A DNA stretch of 64,000 nucleotides from Actinomadura sp. NBRC 104425. Lineage in GTDB: Bacteria > Actinomycetota > Actinomycetes > Streptosporangiales > Streptosporangiaceae. Position 1 is the first letter of the stretch; each line of letters opens with the position of its first letter. The stretch is from positions 22,730 through 86,729 of the forward strand of contig NZ_BSTN01000023.1 in the NCBI RefSeq assembly GCF_030269545.1, written 5' to 3'. Below the pieces are notes generated by a model. That model was not told the DNA's origin. It searched no databases and saw only the letters and a list, made by a program, of their open reading frames with translations. Position numbers and translations under genes: made by a program. Shown here in pieces: positions 42,300 to 52,904 of this stretch.

Positions 42300-44927
42300 T
42301 CAGCGCAGAGTGCCGTCGGCGCTACCGCGCGGCGCGGGCGGCAGGGCGATCAGGCCCGTCTCGGCGTGGTGCGCCAGCAGCCGGTGCCGGGGGACGACGC
42401 GCGCGCTGTAGCCGAACGCGCCGCTGCGCCGCAGCGGCACCTCGCCGCCGTAGTGCTGCCGGTCGTTCTCGGCAGGCCCGACCGTGGTGAGCTGCAGATA
42501 CTCCGGGTCGATCAGCGCGTCGGACTCGTCGACGCGGCCGTAGGCGACCTCGACCGCCACGTCGGACGGGTCCAGCCCGGCCAGGTGCACCACGACCCGC
42601 ACGGCCAGTCGGCCGCCCAGGCGCGGGCCGTCCTCCCCGCCGGACTCCACGTGCTCGACGGCCACACCCGGCCACGCCTTGGCGACCCGCTGCTTCCAGG
42701 CCGCCAGCTCGCGGGCGCCGGCGTACCCGTCGGCGCTCATCGCCCGCGACGCGGCCGCCGCCGGGGTGTACAGGTCGGTGACGTAGTCGCGCACCATGCG
42801 CGAGGCGGGCACCTTGGGGCCGAGCGCGGCGATGGTGTGCTTGACCATCTCCAGCCAGCGGCGCGGCAGGCCCGCGGAGTCGCGGTCGTAGAACAGCACC
42901 GCGACCTGGTCCTCGATCAGCCCGTACAGCGCGGCGGCCTCCAGGTCGTCGCGGCGGTCGGGTTCGGCCAGGCCGTCGGCGGACGGGATCGCCCAGCCGT
43001 TGCGGCCGTCGTACCACTCGTCCCACCAGCCGTCGCGGACGGACAGGTTGAGGGCGCCGTTCAGCGCCGCCTTCATGCCGGACGTGCCGCACGCCTCCAG
43101 CGGTCGCAGCGGGTTGTTCATCCACACGTCGCAGCCCTGCACGAGGAACCGCGCGAGCGCCATGTCGTAGTCGGGCAGGAACACGATGCGGTGCCGCACG
43201 TCCTCCTGGTCGGCGAAGCGCACGATCTCCTGGATGAGCCGCTTGCCGCCCTCGTCGGCGGGGTGCGCCTTGCCCGCGATGACGATCTGCACGGGCCGTT
43301 CGGGGTGCAGCAGGATCGCGCGCAGGCGGTCGGGGTCGCGCAGCATCAGCGTGAGCCGCTTGTAGGACGGGACGCGGCGGGCGAACCCGATCGTCAGCAC
43401 GTCCGGGTCGAGCGCGGTGTCGGTCCACGCCACTTCGGCCTCGCCGGCGCCGCGCTGCCGCCACGCCTCGCGCAGCCTGCGGCGGGCCTCGACGACGAGC
43501 CGTTCGCGCAGGTCGCGGCGCACCCGCCACAGGTCGGTGTCGGGCAGGTCGTGCGCCCGCTCCCAGCCCTGCCCGGACTCAACCGCCGACGGCGCCTCGC
43601 GCTCGACCAGATCCAGCATCTCGCGGGCCATCCAAGTGCCCGTGTGCACGCCGTTGGTGATCGACCCGATCGGGACGTCGGCGGTGTCGAAGCCGCCCCA
43701 CAGGCCGCCGAACATCTCGCGGCTGACCCGGCCGTGCAGCTCGCTGACGCCGTTGACGCGCTGGGCCAGCCGCATGCCCATGACCGCCATGTTGAACACG
43801 GCGGGGTCGCCACCGGGGTAGGTCTCGGCGCCCAGGTCCAGCACGCGTTCCAGCGGGACGTCGCGGCTTGCGGCCGCGCCGCCGAAGTGGCGTTCGATCA
43901 ACTCGTGCGGGAACCGGTCGATGCCCGCGGGGACCGGGGTGTGGGTGGTGAACACCGTCCCGGCGCGCACCGCCTCCAGGGCCTCGTCGAACGACAGGCC
44001 CTCCTGCGACACCAGTTCGCGGATGCGTTCCAGTCCCAGGAACCCGGCGTGCCCCTCGTTGGTGTGGAACACCTCGGGGTCGGGGTGGCCGGTGATGCGG
44101 CAGTACGCGCGGATGGCGCGGACACCGCCGATGCCCAGCAGCATCTCCTGCAGCAGCCGATGGTCGCCGCCGCCTCCGTACAGGCGGTCGGTGATGCCGC
44201 GGCCGGCCCGGTCGTTGCCCTCGACGTCGGAGTCGAGCAGCAGCTGCGGCACCCGGCCCACGCGCGCCAGCCAGACCTGCGCGTACAGGCGGCGCCCCTG
44301 CGGCAGGCCGATCGCGACCCGCACCGGGGCACCGTCGGCGTCGCGCAGCAGGGTCAGCGGCAGCCCGTCGGGGTCGATCGACGGGTAGCGCTCCAGCTGG
44401 CGGCCGTCGCGCGACAGCGACTGGGCGAAGTAGCCGCGCCGGTACAGCAGCCCGACGGCGATGATCGGCACGCCGAGGTCGCCGGCGGCCTTGAGGTGGT
44501 CGCCCGCCAGGATGCCGAGGCCGCCGGAGTACTGCGGCAGCGCGGCGGTGATCCCGTACTCGGGCGAGAAGTAGGCGATCGCCTCGGCGGGCCGGCCGCG
44601 GCCTGGCTCCCGGGCCCGCGCGGCCTCGGTCAGGGACTGGTACCAGCGGGGGGCGGCCAGGTATTCGCGCAGGTCCTCGGCGGCGTCCTCCAGGCGCCGC
44701 AGGAAGCGCCGGTCGGCGGCCAGGCGCTCCAGCCGGTCCGGGGACACCTCGCCCAGCAGGCGGACCGGGTCGCCCCCGACCGCCTCCCACAGCGCGGGAT
44801 CCACCGAACGGAACAGGTCCCTGGTCTCGTGGTGCCACGACCAGCGCAGGTTGAGGACCAGCCCTTCCAGCGGCCGCAGCGGCTCCGGCAGAACGGTGCG
44901 CACGGTGAATCGTCGAATTGCCCTCAC
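42300..44927 (-). CDS. glgP: Alpha-glucan (glycogen/maltodextrin) phosphorylase
   Basis: GlgP releases glucose-1-phosphate from alpha-1,4-glucans. The 875-residue protein is of the short alpha-glucan phosphorylase type (GT35). Family segments include IAYFSPEYGI, PQYSGGLGILAGDHLKAA, TNEGHAGFL and the PLP lysine in the EACGTSGMKAALNGALN segment. GTG at 44927 (MRAIRRFTVRTVLPEPLRPL) is chosen by homology; the open frame extends 63 codons further but that part is low-complexity Pro/Arg. It is divergent from glgE, so breakdown and synthesis genes share a 411-bp control region. Confidence 0.93.
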   Translation of the reverse strand: MRAIRRFTVRTVLPEPLRPLEGLVLNLRWSWHHETRDLFRSVDPALWEAVGGDPVRLLGEVSPDRLERLAADRRFLRRLEDAAEDLREYLAAPRWYQSLTEAARAREPGRGRPAEAIAYFSPEYGITAALPQYSGGLGILAGDHLKAAGDLGVPIIAVGLLYRRGYFAQSLSRDGRQLERYPSIDPDGLPLTLLRDADGAPVRVAIGLPQGRRLYAQVWLARVGRVPQLLLDSDVEGNDRAGRGITDRLYGGGGDHRLLQEMLLGIGGVRAIRAYCRITGHPDPEVFHTNEGHAGFLGLERIRELVSQEGLSFDEALEAVRAGTVFTTHTPVPAGIDRFPHELIERHFGGAAASRDVPLERVLDLGAETYPGGDPAVFNMAVMGMRLAQRVNGVSELHGRVSREMFGGLWGGFDTADVPIGSITNGVHTGTWMAREMLDLVEREAPSAVESGQGWERAHDLPDTDLWRVRRDLRERLVVEARRRLREAWRQRGAGEAEVAWTDTALDPDVLTIGFARRVPSYKRLTLMLRDPDRLRAILLHPERPVQIVIAGKAHPADEGGKRLIQEIVRFADQEDVRHRIVFLPDYDMALARFLVQGCDVWMNNPLRPLEACGTSGMKAALNGALNLSVRDGWWDEWYDGRNGWAIPSADGLAEPDRRDDLEAAALYGLIEDQVAVLFYDRDSAGLPRRWLEMVKHTIAALGPKVPASRMVRDYVTDLYTPAAAASRAMSADGYAGARELAAWKQRVAKAWPGVAVEHVESGGEDGPRLGGRLAVRVVVHLAGLDPSDVAVEVAYGRVDESDALIDPEYLQLTTVGPAENDRQHYGGEVPLRRSGAFGYSARVVPRHRLLAHHAETGLIALPPAPRGSADGTLR

Positions 44928-45338
44928 GAAACGCCACGTTAGGCGCCGTACGCGGCTTCTGGCGAGCCCGCGGCGGGGGCAATACCGTCCGGTTTCGGGG
45001 CCGCCGAAGGGTGCCGGCGGGGGCGGCGGCGGAGCGCCGAAACCCGTGCGCGACGGCGCTCCCGCGGCCGCCGCCCTCCGGCGGGCGCCGTCCGGCACTT
45101 GCGCAGATCGAGACACCTTTAGCGAAAAGGTTGCTGCCGCGTTGCCCGGACGTTTCCGGGGACGGGCGCGGGCCGGGCCGCGCCGTGGGCCAGGCGATCA
45201 CAGTCGTCCCGCGATCAATTTCGCGGCGTTTCTCGTAAAACGCAGGAATTCCCCGAAAACTCCATGTCGATATGGGGTGGTATGGGGCGGACGGCGGGCA
45301 TGGACGTTTTGGAAATGGCGAGCGGGTAGGGGTGGCGC
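44928..45338. promoter_or_regulatory. Divergent control region glgP/glgE
   Basis: This 411-bp region contains no gene. Two dyads stand out: ACCTTT (45115-45120) with AAAGGT (45126-45131), and GCGTTT (45226-45231) with AAACGC (45238-45243). The part from about 45190 to 45260 is noticeably more A/T-rich than the surroundings, as expected for promoters. Both dyads could be operators or short RNA hairpins; no matching regulator is known to me. Confidence 0.45.
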
Positions 45339-47431
45339 ATGCGACGTCCCGCAGAACCAGGCCCCGGACGGGCACGGGCCGGGCCGTCCGCCGACCGGGA
45401 GGCGCCGCGCATCGGCCGCATTCCGATCCTGGACGTCGAACCGCTAATGGGCTGCGGCCGGTGGCCCGCCAAGGCGGTGGTGGGCGAGTCGTTCCAGGTG
45501 ACCGCGACCGTCTTCCGCGAGGGGCACGAGATGCTCGGCGCCGAGGTGGTGCTGCGCGACCCGCACGGCCGGGTGCAGCCGCCGGTGCGCATGGCCGAAC
45601 TGGCCCCCGGCACCGACCGGATGTGCGCCGAGGTCGCCCCCACCGAGCCGGGGCACTGGCACTTCCGCATCGAGGCGTGGGGCGCCCCCGTCGCGCACTG
45701 GCGGCACGACGCGGAGATCAAGGTGCCGCGCGGCCAGGACGTGGAGCTGATGCTCACCGAGGGGTCGCTGCTGTTCGGACGGGCCGCCGAGGGGCTGCCG
45801 GGCAAGGACCGCCCCACGTTCCTGCGGCTGGCCCGGCTGCTGGCCGACCGCGCCGTTTCGCCGACGCGGCGGCTTGAGGCGGTCGCCGACCCCGACGTGC
45901 TGGACCTGATCGGCCGCTACCCGCTGCGCGACCTGCTCACCACCACCGAGTGGTATCCGCTGGCGGTGCACCGCGAGCGGGCGCTCACCGGGGCGTGGTA
46001 CGAGTTCTTCCCCCGGTCGGAGGGCGCGTCCTTCGACCCGATGGGGCGGCGCGGGCCGATGTCGGGAACGTTCCGCACCGCCATGAAGCGGCTGCCCGCC
46101 ATCGCCGACATGGGGTTCGACGTGGTGTACCTGCCGCCCGTCCACCCGATCGGCACGACGTTCCGCAAGGGGTCCAACAACACCCTGGAGACCGGGCCGT
46201 ACGACCCGGGCTCGCCGTGGGCGATCGGCTCCCCCGACGGCGGGCACGACGCGATCCACCCCGACCTCGGCACGATCGAGGACTTCGACGCGTTCGTGCG
46301 GTATGCCGGCGACCTGGGCCTCGAGGTGGCGCTGGACCTGGCCTTGCAGTGCTCGCCCGACCATCCGTGGGTGCGCGAGCATCCCGAGTGGTTCACCACC
46401 CGCGCCGACGGCACGATCGCCTATGCCGAGAACCCGCCCAAGAAGTACCAGGACATCTATCCCCTCAACTTCGACAACGACCCGGAGGGCATCTACCGGG
46501 AGGTGCTGAGGGTCGTGCGGCACTGGATGGACCACGGCGTGCGGATCTTCCGGGTGGACAACCCGCACACCAAGCCTGCGCCGTTCTGGGAGCGGCTGCT
46601 GGCCGAGATCGACCGCACCGACCCCGACGTGCTGTTCCTGGCCGAGGCGTTCACCCGCCCGGCCATGATGCACACCCTGGCGAAGATCGGGTTCCACCAG
46701 TCGTACACCTACTTCACCTGGAAGAACTCCGATTGGGAGCTGGAGGAGTACTTCCGGGAGCTGAGCGGGGACGCGGCGGCGTACATGCGGCCGAACGTGT
46801 TCGTCAACACCCCCGACATCCTCAACGAGTACCTGGTGCACGGCGGGCGGCCCGCGTTCGAGATCCGGGCGGTGCTGGCGGCGCTGCTGTCGCCGACGTG
46901 GGGCATGTACTCCGGTTACGAGCTGATCGAGAACGTGCCGGTGCGGCCCGGCAGCGAGGAGTACCGCGACTCGGAGAAGTACCAGTACCGGCCGCGCGAC
47001 TGGGAGGCGGCCGAGCGCGAGCGCCGCAGCATCGCCCCGCTGATCACCCGGCTGAACGCGTTCCGGCGCGCCCATCCGGCCCTGCACCGGCTGCGCAACC
47101 TGCGCTTCCACCACGTGGACCAGCCCGAGCTGCTCTGCTTCTCCAAGCGGATGACCGCGGCGGTGCCGTCGGCGCAGGTGCACCACGAGGCCGGGGAGTC
47201 GCTGGTCGCGCTCGACGACACCGTGCTGGCCGTGGTGAACCTCAACCCGCACATGGTCCGCGAGGCGACCGTCTACCTCGACATGGCCGCGCTGGGCCTG
47301 GCCCCCGACGCGGAGTTCGCGGTCGACGACGAACTGTCGGGCGAGTCCTACACCTGGCGGCAGGCCAACTACGTGCGCCTCGAACCCCATATCCAGCCGG
47401 CCCACATCTTCACGCTCCGGAGAGACGACAG

Positions 47432-47435
<4 letters not shown>
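45339..47435 (+). CDS. glgE: Alpha-1,4-glucan:maltose-1-phosphate maltosyltransferase
   Basis: GlgE extends alpha-1,4-glucan using maltose-1-phosphate. The 698-residue GH13_3 protein has the N-terminal beta-sandwich (ILDVEPLMGCGRWPAKAVVGESF), the unique GTTFRKGSNNTL loop, the nucleophile Asp in FRVDNPHTKP, the general acid Glu in FLAEAFTRP, and the C-terminal barrel ending PAHIFTLRRDDS. It is first in glgE-treS-mak. Substrate is supplied by TreS and Mak encoded directly downstream; the treS start overlaps its stop (TTGA). Confidence 0.96.
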
Positions 47436-49800
<2,365 letters not shown>

Positions 49801-49804
<4 letters not shown>

Positions 49805-51354
49805 CGATGCGACCGCCCGACGACGTGCTGGCCGACCTGCTGGAGGACTGGCTGCCGCGGCAGCGCTGGTTCGCCGGCAAGGACCGCGCCATCGGCGAGG
49901 TCTCCATCGGCACCGCCACCGAGCTGCACCCGGGGCCGGCGGCGCGGGCCCCGGACGGCCCCGAGCTGCACCACGTGATCGCCGCGGTGCGGCAGGACGG
50001 CGGCTGGGACCACTACCAGCTGCTGCTCGGCGTCCGCCACGAGATGCCCGAACGGCTGCGCTTCGGGGAGATCGGCGGCTTCACCGCCGGGCCCCCGGAC
50101 GGCGGCGCCGGGCCCCCGGACGGCGGCGCCGGGCATCCGCACGGCGGCGCGGAGCACCCGGTGGCCGCGCACGTCTACGACGCCGTGTACGACGCGGAAC
50201 TGACCCGGGTGCTGCTGGAGGGCATGGCCGCCGAGGCGTCGGTCGGGCCGCTGCGGTTCCGCCGCGCTCCCGGCATCGAGATCGAGACGGAGCTGGACAG
50301 CGTGCCCGGCTCGGCGGAGCAGAGCAACTCCTCGCTGATCTTCGGTGACGTCTACATCTGCAAGCTGTTCCGGCGGCTGTCGCCGGGCGTCAACCCCGAT
50401 CTTGAGGTCAACCTGGGGCTGTCGCGGGTGGGCTGCGCGCACGTGCCCGGAGTGTGCGGGTGGATCGACCTCGACCCGTCGGCGGCGTCCGCGGTGGCCT
50501 CGGGGCCGGCCGCGCCGGAGCCGAGCACGCCGGCCGAGCCGACCACGCTGGCGATGATGTCGCAGTACCTGCCCAGCGGAACCGACGGCTGGGACATGGC
50601 GATCACCAGCGTGCGCGACTGGTTCGCCTACGCGCCCACCGTCTGCGACCCGCGGGCGCCCACCCCCGAGGACGCGGGCGCCGCAGGCGGCGACTTCGCC
50701 GCCGAGGCCGAGCGGCTGGGCGCCGCCACCGCGACCGTGCACCGCGACCTGGCCGCCGCGTTCGGTGTCACCCGGATGCCCGCCGAATACGCGCGGGAGA
50801 TGGCCGCGGGCATGCACCGGCAGCTGAACGAGGTGTCCCGGTCCGTGCCCGCGCTGGCCGAGCACGAGACCGCGATCCGGGAGGCGTTCGACGAGCTGGC
50901 GCACCTGCGCACGCCGCCGGTGTTCCAGCGCGTCCACGGCGACTACCACCTCGGCCAGGTGATGCGCACCGACACCGGCTGGATCGTGCTGGACTTCGAG
51001 GGCGAGCCGGCGCGCACGCCCGGCGAGCGGCGCGCCGTCGCCCACCCGCTGCGCGACGTGGCGGGGATGCTGCGGTCCTTCGAGTACGCGGCGCGGTTCC
51101 TGATCGCCGACCAGAGTCTGCCGACCGACGCCGCGCTCAGCCTGGAGACGCGGGCGCATGCGTGGGCGGCGCGCAACCGGAACGCCTTCTGCCGAGGTTA
51201 CGCCGCCGCGGGCGGCCTCGACCCGGCGGAGCACGCGGTGCTGGTGCGGGCGTTCGAGTTCGACAAGGCGGTGTACGAGATCCGGTACGAGGCGCGCAAC
51301 CGCCCGTCGTGGCTGCCGGTGCCGCTGCGCGCGCTGGCGCACCTGGCCGGGTAA
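49801..51354 (+). CDS. mak: Maltokinase
   Basis: Mak (Pep2) phosphorylates maltose to maltose-1-phosphate, the GlgE substrate. The 517-residue protein has the Mak N-terminal cap (LADLLEDWLPRQRWFAGKDR), the ATP-binding region NSSLIFGDVYICKLFRRL, and the aminoglycoside-phosphotransferase-like catalytic loop HGDYHLGQVM with the metal Asp in VLDFEGEP. A Gly/Pro repeat insert (about residues 97-118) and an Ala/Pro-rich insert near the hinge (GPAAPEPSTPAEPT) are additions. GTG at 49801 overlaps the treS stop (GTGA); an ATG at 49807 with GGAGG ten bases upstream is equally good. Confidence 0.93.
50089..50151 (+). repeat. 21-bp tandem repeat in mak
   Basis: Two exact copies of a 21-bp unit (50089-50109, 50110-50130) and a diverged third (to 50151) encode Gly-Pro-Pro-Asp-Gly-Gly-Ala repeats. 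They form a flexible loop in the N-terminal cap domain. Confidence 0.8.
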
Positions 51355-51361
51355 CGGCGTG

Positions 51362-52156
51362 TCACAGGTCGATGGCGTAGTCGAGGACGACCCGGTCGGC
51401 CGGGATGACGATGTCGCGGCACACCTCCATGATCTGCGGCCCCGACAGCATCCGCCGGGTGATCGCCACCACCGGGACCCCGGCGGCCATGTGCAGCGTC
51501 TCGCTCTCCTCCGGCGTGGGCATGCGGGCGCGCACCGCCTCCTCCACCCGCGTCGGCGGGTGCCCGAGGTAGCTGAGCTGGGCCAGGGTGCCGCCGGGCC
51601 AGGGCTCGCGGTCGGGGTCGGCGACGGGGGTGCCGCCCACCAGGTCCCACGGCAGGTAGTTCACCGAGATCTGCTGCGGCTCCTCGCGGGCGTAGAACAC
51701 GAACCGGCGGCGCAGCAGCTCGGTGCCGACGGGCAGCTCGAACAGCCCGGCCAGGTCGGCGTCGGCGTGGGTGCGGGCGAAGACCCGGTCGAGGCGGTAC
51801 TCGTCCCAGCCGATGCGCTGGTCGTGGGTGAAGGCCGTCTTGGGCGGCGGGGGCGCGGCGGAGGACGCCTCGCCCGCCGCGACGGCCTGGGGCCGGGTGA
51901 TCGCGCGGTAGCGGTCCATGGCGACCCGGCGCACCCGGGGCCGGGCCCGCACGACGGTGCCGCCGCCCCGCCGGGTCTCGACCAGCCCCTCGCCGCGCAG
52001 CACCGCGATCGCATGGCGGATCACGATCTCCGAGACGCCGTGCGCCGCGCGCAGCTGCGCCATCGTCGGCAGCCTGGCGCCCGGTGGGTAGCCGCCGTCC
52101 CGGATCCGTTCGCGCAGGGTGTCGGCTATCCGGAGGTAGGCCGGACGGTCCGGCAC
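51362..52156 (-). CDS. GntR/HutC-family transcriptional regulator
   Basis: This 264-residue regulator has an N-terminal winged helix (YLRIADTLRERIRDGGYPPGARLPTMAQLRAAHGVSEIVIRHAI...) and a UTRA ligand domain (TELLRRRFVFYAREEPQQISVNYLPWDLV). It starts with GTG and has AGAGGTG eight bases upstream. It lies between mak and glgB, tail-to-tail with mak (7 bp), and is divergent from a small FPGW-motif gene. TGTATACA in the divergent region fits the GT-N-AC core of HutC-type operators. Its ligand could be a sugar phosphate, but nothing in the sequence shows this. Confidence 0.88.
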   Translation of the reverse strand: MPDRPAYLRIADTLRERIRDGGYPPGARLPTMAQLRAAHGVSEIVIRHAIAVLRGEGLVETRRGGGTVVRARPRVRRVAMDRYRAITRPQAVAAGEASSAAPPPPKTAFTHDQRIGWDEYRLDRVFARTHADADLAGLFELPVGTELLRRRFVFYAREEPQQISVNYLPWDLVGGTPVADPDREPWPGGTLAQLSYLGHPPTRVEEAVRARMPTPEESETLHMAAGVPVVAITRRMLSGPQIMEVCRDIVIPADRVVLDYAIDL

Positions 52157-52331
52157 CGGAAATCACCTCTTCTCATCCGAGCCCGCCGCAGCGTCCAAGC
52201 CCGCACCCGAGCGGCGGCGCGCCGGTGTCCCGGCCGGTCCGCGGTCCCGGCCGTCCGCCTGCTCCCCGCTATCCGCGGGGAGACGGTCCGCTTACGCACA
52301 GCTTGACACCTCTTCGACGGAGTAAGACTTT

Positions 52332-52339
52332 TGTATACA
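52332..52339. promoter_or_regulatory. Candidate GntR operator
   Basis: TGTATACA is a perfect 8-bp palindrome in an A/T-rich patch 39-32 bp upstream of the small ORF start at 52371. TTGACA at 52303-52308 may be the -35 of that gene, which would put the palindrome near the transcription start, where a bound repressor would block it. Confidence 0.5.
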
Positions 52340-52370
52340 GAACTGCATCCTCGGGGAAGGGACGACCTTG

Positions 52371-52589
52371 ATGGGCGACTTCGATGACCTGAAAGCGGCC
52401 ATCGAGGCGGAGTTCCCCGGATGGTTGGTGTGGCGCAGCGACGCGGGACGCTGGTACGCCACGCGCAGCGGCGATCTCACCGACGCGCAGCTGCAGGCGG
52501 GATACGCGATGACGGTGGCGGCCGACGACGCGGCCGGGCTGCGCGAACTGCTGCGCGACCAGGCGCGCCGGGACGCCGGGGAGTCCTGA
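52371..52589 (+). CDS. Small FPGW-motif protein
   Basis: This is a 72-residue protein, MGDFDDLKAAIEAEFPGWLV then WRSDAGRWYATRSG, with an Ala-rich helical C-terminus. I do not know its function. The N-terminal motif (hydrophobic helix, E-FPGW-V-W, GRWYA) recurs in two small genes at 61225-61874 in this window, also next to an HTH regulator. GGAAGG lies 10-15 bases upstream; a TTG codon just before the ATG is an alternative start. It is divergent from the GntR gene and is probably its target. Confidence 0.78.
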   Translation: MGDFDDLKAAIEAEFPGWLVWRSDAGRWYATRSGDLTDAQLQAGYAMTVAADDAAGLRELLRDQARRDAGES

Positions 52590-52601
52590 GCGGAACCCGC
52601 G

Positions 52602-52627
52602 GCGGCGACAGGTAAGTCTGTCGCCGC
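52602..52627. terminator. Hairpin downstream of the small FPGW gene
   Basis: GCGGCGACAG (52602-52611) pairs perfectly with 52618-52627 across a 6-base loop, 13 bases after the stop at 52589. No T-tract follows. The rest of the 315-bp gap up to glgB (52590-52904) shows no gene; GGAGGAGG before glgB is its ribosome binding site. Confidence 0.65.
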
Positions 52628-52904
52628 GGTTATGGAGGCGACGAAGACTCGGCCCGCGGCGGCGATGTGCCCCGCCGCGGGCCGGACGGACGTGACCGCA
52701 CGGTCGGCCCAGTCACATCGGCGCGACCCCCAACGAGAATGCTGTGCCGCCGTGCGGTCACACGCCCCGCCTCGCCTGGCGTCGGCGCGCCCGCGCCGGC
52801 CTCGGCGATCACCGGCGGACCGGAACCCGCGGGTGAAAGAGGCCGCCTCGGGGGCAGTGCTAGGGGGAGGACGACGGCTCCGGCACGGAGGAGGCCATGA
52901 GGCC

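Noticed and set aside
44928..45116. N-terminal extension of GlgP to 45116
   Set aside because: The extra 63 codons are Pro/Arg-rich and outside the family; they cover the promoter region shared with glgE.
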